Both the position numbers and the translations under genes were made by a program. A DNA stretch of 64,000 nucleotides from Cellulomonas sp. PhB143 (GTDB taxonomy: Bacteria > Actinomycetota > Actinomycetes > Actinomycetales > Cellulomonadaceae), in NCBI RefSeq assembly GCF_003752595.1, contig NZ_RKIJ01000016.1, positions 57,948 through 121,947 on the forward strand, given 5' to 3'. Numbering within the stretch: position 1 is the stretch's first letter; every line of letters begins with the position of its first letter. Below the pieces are notes generated by a model. That model was not told the origin of the DNA and made no database searches. It saw nothing but the letters and a program-made list of their open reading frames with translations. Shown here in pieces: positions 8,492 through 16,775 of this stretch.

Positions 8492-9579
8492 CGCGCCACC
8501 TGCCCCGGCTCGCCGGCCGTCGCCCCCGCGTCGCGCACGAGCGCGCGGTTGATCCGCGCGGCCCACAGCGGACCCTCGTAGGCGAACGCCGAGTACCCCT
8601 GCACGAGGTCGGCGCCGGCCCGCAGGTAGTCGCGGGCGTCCTGCGCCGTGGTGACCCCGCCGACGCCGACGACGGCCACGTCCGGCCCGAGCCTGCCGCG
8701 CAGCCGCGCCACGACCGCGAGGCCCCGGTCGCGCACCGGCGGCCCGGACAGACCGCCGGGGCCCCGCTCGTGGGCGACGGTGGTGTTCACCGCGACCACG
8801 CCGTCGAGCCCCAGCTCGAGCGCGAGGTCCGCGACGGCGTCGACGTCCTCGTCCGCGAGGTCCGGCGCGATCTTGACCAGGAGCGGGACGCGCCGCGTGC
8901 CGGCGGACGAGCAGGCGGCGTCGGCGGCCTCGCGGACCGCGACGAGGATCGGGCGCAGCGCCGCGGTCGACTGCAGGTCGCGCAGCCCGGGCGTGTTGGG
9001 CGACGAGACGTTCACCACCAGGTAGTCGGCCAGGGGCGCGAGGAGGGCGGCCGACGTCGCGTAGTCGCCCGCGGCGTCCTCGGCGGGGGTGACCTTCGTC
9101 TTGCCGATGTTCGCCCCGACGAGCACGGCGCGGCCGGCGCGCGAGGAACGCAGCGCGGCGAGCCGCTCTGCCGCCGCCGCCGCCCCGTGGTTGTTGAACC
9201 CCATGCGGTTGCGGATGCCGCGCACGTCCAGCTCGCGCCACAGCCGCGGACGCTCGTTGCCCGGCTGCGCCTGCGCCGTGACCGTCCCCACCTCGACGAA
9301 CGCGAACCCGAGCATCGTCAGCCCGCGGACGCCGCGGGCGTCCTTGTCGAAGCCGCCCGCCAGGCCGAACGGCGCCGGGAACGTGCGGCCGAGGACCTCG
9401 ACGCTCCCGGGGCCGCCGGCACCGCGCCCCAGGTACGGGGCGAGCGCGCCCTGGACCACGTCCCGCAGGACGGGAACCCGGCCCGCGGCGCAGATCGCGT
9501 CGAACGCCAGCGCGTGCGCGCGCTCGGGGTCCATCCGCCGGAAGACTGTGTCGAAGAGCAGGTCGTAGGGGCGCTTCAC
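8488..9579 (-). CDS. pyrD: Dihydroorotate dehydrogenase (quinone), class 2
   Basis: Oxidises dihydroorotate to orotate in pyrimidine synthesis, passing electrons to quinone at the membrane. Class 2 features: an N-terminal helical extension (RPYDLLFDTVFRRMDPERAH), FMN-binding FGLAGGFDKDARG, the RMGFNNHG loop, VNVSSPNTPGLRDLQ with the catalytic serine, LVKIAPDL with the conserved lysine, and GVGGVTTAQDA near the C-terminus. 363 residues is standard. GTG start overlaps the stop of the upstream membrane-protein gene (GTGA), placing it third in a four-gene operon. Confidence 0.95.
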   Translation of the reverse strand: MKRPYDLLFDTVFRRMDPERAHALAFDAICAAGRVPVLRDVVQGALAPYLGRGAGGPGSVEVLGRTFPAPFGLAGGFDKDARGVRGLTMLGFAFVEVGTVTAQAQPGNERPRLWRELDVRGIRNRMGFNNHGAAAAAERLAALRSSRAGRAVLVGANIGKTKVTPAEDAAGDYATSAALLAPLADYLVVNVSSPNTPGLRDLQSTAALRPILVAVREAADAACSSAGTRRVPLLVKIAPDLADEDVDAVADLALELGLDGVVAVNTTVAHERGPGGLSGPPVRDRGLAVVARLRGRLGPDVAVVGVGGVTTAQDARDYLRAGADLVQGYSAFAYEGPLWAARINRALVRDAGATAGEPGQVAR

Positions 9580-10085
9580 GCGGGGTCCTCCGTGGTGCGG
9601 TCGGGGTGGTTCGGTCGCGGTCGGGTGCGGTGCAGCCACCAGAGCCCGACGAGCGGCAGCACCAGCGGCACGTAGCCGTAGCCCTGCCCGTAGCCGGACC
9701 ACACGGTCGCGTCGGGGAACGCCGCCGCGTCCACGAGGGACACGGTGCCGACCGTGACCACGCCCGCGAGCTCGACGCCCACGGCGATCCAGGCGACGGT
9801 CCGCCACCGCCCGCGGCCCACGGCGAGCGCGACGGTCGCGACGACGTACACGAGCGCCGCGAACGCCGAGAGGAGGTACGCGAGCGGGGCCTCGTGGAAC
9901 TGCTCGGCGAGCTGGTAGGCGGCACGCGCGAAGGCGGAGATCGCGAAGACGCCGTAGACGGCGACGAGCAGGCGGCCGAACCCGCGGCCGCTCGAGCCCT
10001 CGGCTCCGGGGTCGTGCGCCGGGGGCGCGGGCGAGGCGGCACCCCGCCCGGCCGCGGGCGTGCCGGGCGTCGGTTCGGTGGGCAT
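9576..10085 (-). CDS. Integral membrane protein, unknown function
   Basis: 169 residues with a Pro/Gly/Ala-rich cytoplasmic N-terminus of about 45 residues and four predicted hydrophobic segments (LLVAVYGVFAISAFARAAY; APLAYLLSAFAALVYVVATV; WIAVGVELAGVVTVGTV; YVPLVLPLVGLWWL). Not recognised beyond being a conserved-looking actinobacterial membrane protein. Its stop overlaps the pyrD start and its ATG touches the stop of the gene before it, so all four genes here are tightly coupled. Confidence 0.75.
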   Translation of the reverse strand: MPTEPTPGTPAAGRGAASPAPPAHDPGAEGSSGRGFGRLLVAVYGVFAISAFARAAYQLAEQFHEAPLAYLLSAFAALVYVVATVALAVGRGRWRTVAWIAVGVELAGVVTVGTVSLVDAAAFPDATVWSGYGQGYGYVPLVLPLVGLWWLHRTRPRPNHPDRTTEDPA

Positions 10086-10441
10086 CAGCCCTCCCAGATC
10101 TGCCAGAGGCGGTACTCGAGGAACGCGACCGTCACGGCGGCCACGAGAAGGACGACGGAGCTCCACCGCGTCCGCTCGGCGAACGCCCACACGGCGGCGA
10201 CCGGGAGCAGCACGAGCGCGGTCAGGAAGTAGCCCCAGAACAAGGCCGGGTCGTACGCGTGGTCCTGGGTCGCCACGAGGACGACGGCCCACACCACCTG
10301 CACCAGGAGCACGGCCTCGACCACCGCCGCGCCCCACAGCTGGCGCAGCACGACGGCGCGGTCGCGGGCCACGAACCACCCCGCCCAGGCGGCGAGGGCC
10401 ACGCACAGCGCGACGGCCAGGAGCAGGAGTGCGAGGACCAC
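10085..10441 (-). CDS. Small integral membrane protein, first gene of the pyrD operon
   Basis: 118 residues, almost wholly hydrophobic, with four membrane segments beginning at the extreme N-terminus (VLALLLLAVALCVALAAWA) and ending in a short tail EYRLWQIWEG. GTG 10441 is the likely start. It is divergent from pepA with 31 bases between the start codons. No family recognised; size and topology fit a small membrane subunit or a DUF-type actinobacterial protein. Confidence 0.7.
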   Translation of the reverse strand: MVLALLLLAVALCVALAAWAGWFVARDRAVVLRQLWGAAVVEAVLLVQVVWAVVLVATQDHAYDPALFWGYFLTALVLLPVAAVWAFAERTRWSSVVLLVAAVTVAFLEYRLWQIWEG

Positions 10442-10472
10442 GTGCCGAGGGTACCGGGGTTAGCATCGGGTC

Positions 10473-12020
10473 GTGGCTGACCTCTCCCTCTCACCGACCG
10501 CTCTGACCCTCTCCGACCAGAACCCCGTCGACGCCAAGGTCGACGCGCTCGTCGTCGGCACGCACCCGACGGCCGACGGCGTGGCCGTCGTCGGCGCCGA
10601 CCTACCGCCCGCGCTGGTCGACGAGCTGGTCCGCCTCGCGAAGCCGCTCGGGCTCGCCGGCGCGGCCGACGAGGTCCGCACGCTCCCGGCCGGCGCCGCG
10701 TGCGCCGCGGACCTCCTCGTCCTGACCGGCCTCGGCGCCACGGGCGCCGACGGCACGTTCGACACCGAGGCCCTGCGCCGTGCCGCGGGCGCCGCGATGC
10801 GATCCCTCGCCGGCTCCTCGACCGTCGCCGTCGCGCTGCCGTCGACCTCGGTCGCCGACGTCGCCGCGATCGCCGAGGGCGCGCTGCTCGGCGCCTACAC
10901 GTACACGCGATACCGCTCGACGGCGTCGTCCAAGGTCCGGCGCTCCGACGACGGGGCTCCCGGCACGGACGTCTCCCGGCCGCCCGCGGCCGTCGAGGTC
11001 GTCACCCCCCTCGCCGACGACGCCGACGCGGAGGCGGCCGTCGAGCGCGCGGCGATCCTCGCCGCCGCGGTGCACGGGGCGCGCGACCTGGTGAACGCCG
11101 CACCGAACGACCTGTTCCCCGCCGCCTTCGCCGACGCCGCCAAGGCGGCCGTCAAGGGCACCGGCATCAAGGTCACGGTCCTCGACGACAAGCAGCTGGT
11201 CGCCGGCGGTTACGGCGGCCTGGTCGGCGTCGGACAGGGCTCGACGCGTGGTCCGCGGCTCGTCAAGGTCGCGTACACGCCGCCGAAGCCCGCCTCGAAG
11301 GTCGCGATCGTCGGCAAGGGCATCACCTTCGACTCCGGCGGCATCTCCCTGAAGCCGGGGCCGGGCATGGAGGCGATGAAGTCCGACATGTCGGGTGCTG
11401 CCGCGGTCCTGCACACGGTGGTCGCCGCCGCACGCCTCGGCCTGCCGGTCGCCGTCACCGGCTGGCTCTGCCTCGCGGAGAACATGCCGTCGGGCTCCGC
11501 GCAGCGGCCGTCCGACGTCCTGACGATGCGCGGCGGCACGACCGTCGAGGTGCTCAACACCGACGCCGAGGGCCGGCTGGTCATGGCCGACGGCCTGGTG
11601 GCCGCGACCGAGGAGGAGCCCGACGTCGTCCTCGACATCGCGACCCTCACCGGGGCCCAGATGGTGGCGCTCGGCCGGCGGGTCTCGGCGGTCATGGGCG
11701 ACGAGGCCGTCCGCGGCGAGGTCACCGCCGCGGCGGCCGCCACGGGCGAGCAGTTCTGGCCGATGCCCCTGCCGGACGAGCTCCGCGCGACGCTGAAGTC
11801 CAAGGTCGCGGACCTCGCGAACATCGGCGAGCGCTGGGGCGGCATGCTCATCGCCGGTGTCTTCCTGCGCGAGTTCGTCGGCTCGACGCCGTGGGCCCAC
11901 CTGGACATCGCCGGGCCGGCGTTCAACGAGAAGTCGGCCTTCGGCTACACCCCGGCCGGCGGCACCGGCGTCGGCGTGCGCACGCTGCTCGGGCTGATCG
12001 AGGCGCGCGCGGCACGCTGA
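10473..12020 (+). CDS. pepA: Leucyl aminopeptidase (M17)
   Basis: Cytoplasmic dinuclear-metal aminopeptidase that releases N-terminal residues during peptide turnover. The M17 signature NTDAEGRLV is near residue 363; metal-binding KGITFDSGGISLKP (Lys, Asp) and MKSDMSGAAAVL (Asp) precede it. The N-terminal macro-like domain occupies the first ~190 residues. 515 residues is typical. GTG 10473 follows TAGCAT (10461-10466) by six bases, an apparent leaderless start. It stands alone as a transcription unit and converges with a small hypothetical gene. Confidence 0.95.
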   Translation: MADLSLSPTALTLSDQNPVDAKVDALVVGTHPTADGVAVVGADLPPALVDELVRLAKPLGLAGAADEVRTLPAGAACAADLLVLTGLGATGADGTFDTEALRRAAGAAMRSLAGSSTVAVALPSTSVADVAAIAEGALLGAYTYTRYRSTASSKVRRSDDGAPGTDVSRPPAAVEVVTPLADDADAEAAVERAAILAAAVHGARDLVNAAPNDLFPAAFADAAKAAVKGTGIKVTVLDDKQLVAGGYGGLVGVGQGSTRGPRLVKVAYTPPKPASKVAIVGKGITFDSGGISLKPGPGMEAMKSDMSGAAAVLHTVVAAARLGLPVAVTGWLCLAENMPSGSAQRPSDVLTMRGGTTVEVLNTDAEGRLVMADGLVAATEEEPDVVLDIATLTGAQMVALGRRVSAVMGDEAVRGEVTAAAAATGEQFWPMPLPDELRATLKSKVADLANIGERWGGMLIAGVFLREFVGSTPWAHLDIAGPAFNEKSAFGYTPAGGTGVGVRTLLGLIEARAAR

Positions 12021-12035
12021 GCCCAGGGGCTCCGC

Positions 12036-12371
12036 TCAGCGACGGCGCTGGGCGGAGTTCCAGTCCCGGAAGCGCTGCGGGTAGCCCGTGAACCGGACCA
12101 GGTAGAGCGGGACGCCCAGCTGGGCGGCCACGGCGCGCGCGGCGTCCTCGTCGGGCACGCGCCGCCGGGTCCACTCCCCCGTGGTGGCCACGAGCAGGAC
12201 CGTCGTCGGCGTGTCGTGCGTCGCGTCCTCCACGTACGCCTCGACCCCCACCCGCGTGCGAGCGAACTCGGCGAGGTGTTCCATCGTCCGACGGCGGTTG
12301 TCGCCGGCCGACGGGTTCGAGGAGGATCCCGTCGACCGCCCGCGCGAGAAGATCCGGGAGAAGCTGACCAT
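12036..12371 (-). CDS. Hypothetical protein (111 aa)
   Basis: Not recognised. The protein is basic at both ends, with a Ser/Arg-rich N-terminus (SRIFSRGRSTGSSSNPSAG) and a core with alternating hydrophobics (TTVLLVATTGEWTRRRV, AAQLGVPLYLVRFTGYPQ) that looks like a small alpha/beta domain. Minus-strand ATG 12371 follows TATCCT by six bases, the same leaderless signature as its neighbours, which supports it as a real gene. It lies convergent to pepA with a 15-base gap and divergent from lpdA. Confidence 0.6.
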   Translation of the reverse strand: MVSFSRIFSRGRSTGSSSNPSAGDNRRRTMEHLAEFARTRVGVEAYVEDATHDTPTTVLLVATTGEWTRRRVPDEDAARAVAAQLGVPLYLVRFTGYPQRFRDWNSAQRRR

Positions 12372-12532
12372 CCCAGCAGGATAGGTGGTCGCCGGCGCCC
12401 CGTCCGGGCGCGCACGTCGTGTCTGGAGCGTCACACCGTCGGGCGCCGTCCTCGAATTGGCCGGGCCCGACCGGAGTGCCAAGATGGCCCTTGGTCCCAC
12501 CCCGCCCGAACGACCGCACGAAGGAGATGCAC

Positions 12533-13915
12533 GTGGCCGACACCGGCACGGTCTTCGACGTCGTCGTGCTGGGCGGCGGGAGCGCCGGGTACGCCACCGC
12601 GCTGCGGGCGGCCGAGCTCGGGCTGACCGTGGCCCTCGTCGAGGCGGACAAGCTGGGCGGCACCTGCCTGCACAGCGGCTGCATCCCCACCAAGGCCCTG
12701 CTGCACGCCGCCCAGGTGGCCGACGACGCCCGCGCCGCCGCGCACGTCGGGGTGCGCGCGACGTTCGACGGCATCGACATGGACGGCGTCAACCGCTACA
12801 AGGACGGCGTCGTGTCGGGCCTCTACCGGGGCCTGCAGGGCCTGGTGCGCTCGCGCGGGATCACGATCGTCGAGGGGCGCGGCACGCTCGTGGCGCCGGA
12901 CGCCGTGGAGGTGGACGGCACCCGGTACACGGGGGCGAGCATCGTCCTGGCCACCGGCTCCTTCGCGCGCACCCTGCCGGGCCTGACCGTGGAGGGCGCC
13001 GTCGTCACCTCCGACCAGGCCCTGACGACGGACCGGGTGCCGGCGTCCGCCGTCGTGCTGGGCGGCGGCGTCATCGGCGCCGAGTTCGCGAGCGTGTGGC
13101 GCTCCTTCGGCGCCGAGGTCACCGTCGTCGAGGCGCTCGAGCACCTCGTCCCCACGGAGGACGAGGCGCTCTCGAAGGCGCTGGAACGGGCGTTCCGCAA
13201 GCGCGGGATCGACGTCGTGCTCGGCGACGGGGTCGCCGGTGTCACGCAGGACGGCTCCGGCGTGCACGTGCGCCTCGTCTCGGGCGCCTCCCTCGACGCC
13301 GAGACGCTGCTCGTGGCGGTCGGCCGCGGCCCGCGGACCACCGACCTGGGGCTCGAGGAGCAGGGCGTCACGCTCGAGCGCGGCTTCGTCGTGGTCGACG
13401 AGAACCTGCGCACCGGCGTCGGGAACGTCTACGCCGCCGGCGACGTCGTCGCGGGGCTCCAGCTCGCCCACCGCGGGTTCGCGCAGGGCATCTTCGTCGC
13501 CGAGCACATCGCCGGCCTCGACCCGGCGCCCGTCGTCGAGTCGGGCATCCCGCGCGTCACCTACAGCGACCCCGAGGTGGCGTCGGTGGGCCTCAGCCAG
13601 CGCGTGGCGGAGGAGCTGCACGGTGCCGACGCCGTCGAGACGGTCGAGTACAACCTCGCCGGCAACGGCAAGAGCAAGATCCTCGGCACGTCCGGGTTCG
13701 TGAAGCTGGTGCGCCGCAAGGACGGCCCCGTCCTGGGCGTGCACATGGTCGGCGCCCGGGTGGGCGAGCTCGTCGGCGAGGGACAGCTCGTGGTCAACTG
13801 GGAGGCCTATCCCGAGGACGTCGCCGGCCTGGTCCACGCGCACCCCACGCAGGACGAAGCACTGGGAGAGGCCTTCCTGGCGCTCTCCGGCAAACCGTTG
13901 CACGCTCACAACTGA
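12533..13915 (+). CDS. lpdA: Dihydrolipoamide dehydrogenase (E3)
   Basis: Flavoprotein that reoxidises dihydrolipoamide on 2-oxo acid dehydrogenase E2 subunits with NAD. Motifs in order: FAD-binding LGGGSAGYATALRAAE, redox-active disulfide GGTCLHSGCIPTKA (cysteines about residues 45 and 50), NAD-binding VLGGGVIGAEFAS, FAD-contact NVYAAGDVV, and catalytic HAHPTQDEALGEA near the C-terminus. GTG 12533 is preferred over the ATG six bases earlier because AAGGAG (12521-12526) is then correctly spaced. sucB follows 30 bases downstream, so E3 and E2 form one operon. Confidence 0.95.
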   Translation: MADTGTVFDVVVLGGGSAGYATALRAAELGLTVALVEADKLGGTCLHSGCIPTKALLHAAQVADDARAAAHVGVRATFDGIDMDGVNRYKDGVVSGLYRGLQGLVRSRGITIVEGRGTLVAPDAVEVDGTRYTGASIVLATGSFARTLPGLTVEGAVVTSDQALTTDRVPASAVVLGGGVIGAEFASVWRSFGAEVTVVEALEHLVPTEDEALSKALERAFRKRGIDVVLGDGVAGVTQDGSGVHVRLVSGASLDAETLLVAVGRGPRTTDLGLEEQGVTLERGFVVVDENLRTGVGNVYAAGDVVAGLQLAHRGFAQGIFVAEHIAGLDPAPVVESGIPRVTYSDPEVASVGLSQRVAEELHGADAVETVEYNLAGNGKSKILGTSGFVKLVRRKDGPVLGVHMVGARVGELVGEGQLVVNWEAYPEDVAGLVHAHPTQDEALGEAFLALSGKPLHAHN

Positions 13916-13945
13916 CGAAATCGATCGAAGGAGACCCACGAGGTC

Positions 13946-15697
13946 ATGGCTGACAAGGTGCAGATGCCGGCGCTCGGAGAGAGCGTCACCGAAGGAACCG
14001 TCACCCGCTGGCTCAAGTCGGTGGGCGAGCGCGTCGAGGTCGACGAGCCGCTGCTCGAGGTCTCGACCGACAAGGTGGACACCGAGGTCCCCTCGCCCGT
14101 CGCGGGCGTGCTCGAGAAGATCCTGGTCGAGGAGGACGAGACGGTCGACGTCGGCACCGACCTCGCCCTGATCGGGGACGGCTCCGGCAGCGGCTCGGAC
14201 GACTCGTCGGACGGCGGGGCGGACGCCGAGCAGGCCGAGCCGGAGCAGGAGCAGCAGGCCGCCCCGGAGCAGGCCGAGCCCGCCCCCGAGAAGCCGCAGG
14301 CCGAGCAGCAGGAGGCCTCCGCCGCGGACGCCTCGTCGGGCGACGGCGAGGAGATCCTCCTGCCCGCGCTCGGCGAGAGCGTGACCGAGGGGACCGTCAC
14401 CCGGTGGCTGAAGTCCGTCGGCGACACCGTCGAGGTCGACGAGCCGCTGCTCGAGGTCTCGACCGACAAGGTCGACACCGAGGTCCCCTCCCCCGTCGCG
14501 GGGACCGTCCAGAAGATCCTGGTCGAGGAGGACGAGACGGTCGACGTCGGCACCGTCGTCGCGATCGTCGGTTCCGGCGCAGCGCCCACGGAGGCACCGA
14601 CCTCGCCGGAGCCCGCTGCTCAGAAGGAGCCGGCGAAGGCCGAGGCCCCCGAGCAGGAGGCCCCGAAGCAGGAGGCCCCCAAGGCGGACGAGCCGAAGGA
14701 GCCGGAGCCCGACGCCCCGAAGCAGGAGGCTCCGAAGCAGGAGGCCCCGAAGGCCGGCGGGTCCTACCTGACGCCGCTCGTGCGCAAGCTCGCGGCCGAC
14801 AAGGGCGTGGACGTCGCCTCGATCGCCGGCACCGGCGTGGGCGGCCGCATCCGCAAGGAGGACGTGCTGGAGGCGGCGCGCAAGGCCGAGGAGGCCACGC
14901 AGGCCGCCCAGGCACCGGCTGCCGCGGCGCCCGCCGCCGGCGGTGCGGCGAAGGCGCCCACGATCCCCGAGGTCTCGCCCAAGCGCGGCACCACGGAGAA
15001 GATGTCGCGCCTGCGCAAGGTCGTCGCGTCCCGCATGGTCGAGGCCCTGCAGACGCAGGCGCAGCTCACGACCGTCGTCGAGGTCGACGTGACCCGGGTG
15101 GCGCGCCTGCGCGCCCGGGCCAAGAACGACTTCAAGGCCCGCGAGGGGGTCAACCTGACGTTCCTGCCGTTCTTCGCGCAGGCGGCCACGGAGGCGCTCA
15201 AGGCCCACCCGACGATCAACGCCAGCATCGACGGCGACCAGATCGTCTACCACCCGCAGGAGAACGTCGGCATCGCGGTCGACACCCCCCGCGGCCTCGT
15301 CGTCCCGGTCATCCGCGACGCCGGGGACCTCAACCTCGCCGGGATCGCGCGCAAGATCGCCGACCTCGCGACGCGCACGCGCGAGAACAAGGTCTCGCCG
15401 GACGAGCTCGGTGGTGCGACGTTCACCATCACGAACACCGGCTCGGGCGGCGCGCTCATCGACACCCCGATCGTGCCGGGCGGCCAGGTGGCCATCCTCG
15501 GCACGGGCACGATCGTCAAGCGCCCGGTCGTGGTGACCGACGCCGACGGCGAGGAGAGCATCGCCGTCCGGTCGATGTGCTACATCTTCCTGTCCTACGA
15601 CCACCGCCTGGTGGACGGGGCCGACGCGGCGCGCTTCCTCGCCGTGGTGAAGAAGCGCATCGAGGAGGGCGCGTTCGAGTCCGAGGTCGGTCTCTGA
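13946..15697 (+). CDS. sucB: Dihydrolipoamide acyltransferase (E2) with two lipoyl domains
   Basis: The E2 core shared by pyruvate and 2-oxoglutarate dehydrogenase complexes in actinobacteria. Two lipoyl domains (about residues 3-77 and 134-208) each carry the lipoylated lysine in STDKVDTEV; they are joined by a Glu/Gln/Ala/Pro linker. A second linker made of degenerate EAPKQ repeats leads to the subunit-binding domain (about 275-310, [13 protein letters not shown]) and the catalytic acyltransferase domain (about 345-583) with [10 protein letters not shown] holding the catalytic histidine and aspartate. 583 residues is normal for the two-lipoyl form. A Shine-Dalgarno GAAGGAG precedes the ATG. 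lipB and lipA, which attach and build its cofactor, lie 7 kb away. Confidence 0.95.
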   Translation: MADKVQMPALGESVTEGTVTRWLKSVGERVEVDEPLLEVSTDKVDTEVPSPVAGVLEKILVEEDETVDVGTDLALIGDGSGSGSDDSSDGGADAEQAEPEQEQQAAPEQAEPAPEKPQAEQQEASAADASSGDGEEILLPALGESVTEGTVTRWLKSVGDTVEVDEPLLEVSTDKVDTEVPSPVAGTVQKILVEEDETVDVGTVVAIVGSGAAPTEAPTSPEPAAQKEPAKAEAPEQEAPKQEAPKADEPKEPEPDAPKQEAPKQEAPKAGGSYLTPLVRKLAADKGVDVASIAGTGVGGRIRKEDVLEAARKAEEATQAAQAPAAAAPAAGGAAKAPTIPEVSPKRGTTEKMSRLRKVVASRMVEALQTQAQLTTVVEVDVTRVARLRARAKNDFKAREGVNLTFLPFFAQAATEALKAHPTINASIDGDQIVYHPQENVGIAVDTPRGLVVPVIRDAGDLNLAGIARKIADLATRTRENKVSPDELGGATFTITNTGSGGALIDTPIVPGGQVAILGTGTIVKRPVVVTDADGEESIAVRSMCYIFLSYDHRLVDGADAARFLAVVKKRIEEGAFESEVGL

Positions 15698-15720
15698 CTC
15701 CCGCTCCAGCCGCCTGACGT

Positions 15721-15757
15721 CGTCGGCCCCCACCGGTCCTCCCGGTGGGGGCCGACG
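15721..15757 (+). terminator. Intrinsic-type terminator of lpdA-sucB
   Basis: A perfect 16-bp stem (15721-15736 with 15742-15757, starting CGTCGGCCCC) with a five-base loop, beginning 24 bases after the sucB stop. It is the strongest hairpin in the vicinity. No run of T follows. Confidence 0.8.
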
Positions 15758-15803
15758 TCGTCCGCCGCGGGCGAGCACCCGCCGCAGCGCCTAGCGTCGC
15801 AGC

Positions 15804-16775
15804 ATGGACGTCGTCGTCGCCGGGAGCCACGGGCTGCTCGGCACCACCCTGGTCGACCGGCTCCGGGCGAGGGGGGACCGCGTGCGGCGTCTGGTGCGCC
15901 GCGAGCCCCGCGCGCCGGACGAGCTCGGGTGGGACCCCGGCACCGGCGTGCTCGACCCGCGCCATCTCGACGGGGCCGACGCCGTGGTCAACCTCGGCGG
16001 GGCCGGCGTCGGCACGCGGTACTGGAGCACCGGCTACAAGCGCACGGTGCTCGAGTCCCGGACCGTGCCGACCTCGCTGATCGCGCGGACCCTCGCCCGG
16101 GCGGCCGACCCGCCACCGACGTGGCTCCAGGCGTCCGCGGTCGGCTGGTACGGCGACCGCGGGGACACCCCGCTGACGGAGAGCGCGGCCCCCGGGGACG
16201 GTTTTCTCGCGGGCGTCGTGACTCGGTGGGAGGCGGCGACCCGCCCGGCGCAGGACGCGGGCACGCGGGTCGTGCACCTGCGCACGGGCATCGTCCTCGC
16301 ACCCGACCCCGGGCGGCTGAGCAACCTCCTGCCGCTGCTGCGCCTGCAGCTGCCCGAGGGCGGCACGCTCGCGGCACTGCTGCCGATCCTGCGCACCGGG
16401 CTCGGCGGGCCGCTGGGTCCCGGCACCCAGTACTGGCCGTGGATCACGCTGCCGGACGAGACCGGGGCGATGCTGCACCTCCTCGGGCCCGCCGGGGACG
16501 CGGTCCGCGGGCCGGTCAACCTCACGGCCCCCGTGCCCGCGCGCAACCGCGACGTGATGGCCGCGCTCGCGCGCGTCGTGCATCGCCCCGCCCTCGTGCG
16601 CGTGCCCACGCCCGCGCTCCGCGTGGCCCTCGGCGAGTTCTCCCAGACGCTGACGGACTCCCAGCGGGTGCTCCCTGCCGCCCTGGAGGCCAGCGGCCAC
16701 ACGTTCGAGCACCCCACGCTCGACGACGCCGCGCGCTGGCTCTCCGCGGCGCGCGACGCCGCCGCCGTCAGCTGA
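15804..16775 (+). CDS. TIGR01777-type NAD-dependent epimerase/dehydratase
   Basis: Extended SDR protein of the YfcH/TIGR01777 group (323 residues). It has the N-terminal Rossmann motif VAGSHGLLGTTLVDRL, the family block VVNLGGAGVGTRYWS, LQASAVGWYGDRGDTPLTE containing the active-site region, and a C-terminal PALRVALGEFSQTLTDSQRVLP segment matching the DUF1731 domain. The substrate is unknown for the family; some members affect cell division in other bacteria. ATG 15804 follows TAGCGT (15792-15797) by six bases. Its end overlaps the convergent pseudokinase gene by eight bases. Confidence 0.85.
   Translation: MDVVVAGSHGLLGTTLVDRLRARGDRVRRLVRREPRAPDELGWDPGTGVLDPRHLDGADAVVNLGGAGVGTRYWSTGYKRTVLESRTVPTSLIARTLARAADPPPTWLQASAVGWYGDRGDTPLTESAAPGDGFLAGVVTRWEAATRPAQDAGTRVVHLRTGIVLAPDPGRLSNLLPLLRLQLPEGGTLAALLPILRTGLGGPLGPGTQYWPWITLPDETGAMLHLLGPAGDAVRGPVNLTAPVPARNRDVMAALARVVHRPALVRVPTPALRVALGEFSQTLTDSQRVLPAALEASGHTFEHPTLDDAARWLSAARDAAAVS

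Noticed and set aside
14620..14760. CRISPR-like or regulatory tandem repeats in this GAGGCCCC-rich stretch.
   Set aside because: They encode the EAPKQ linker of the E2 protein in frame; repeat units are irregular and have no spacers.
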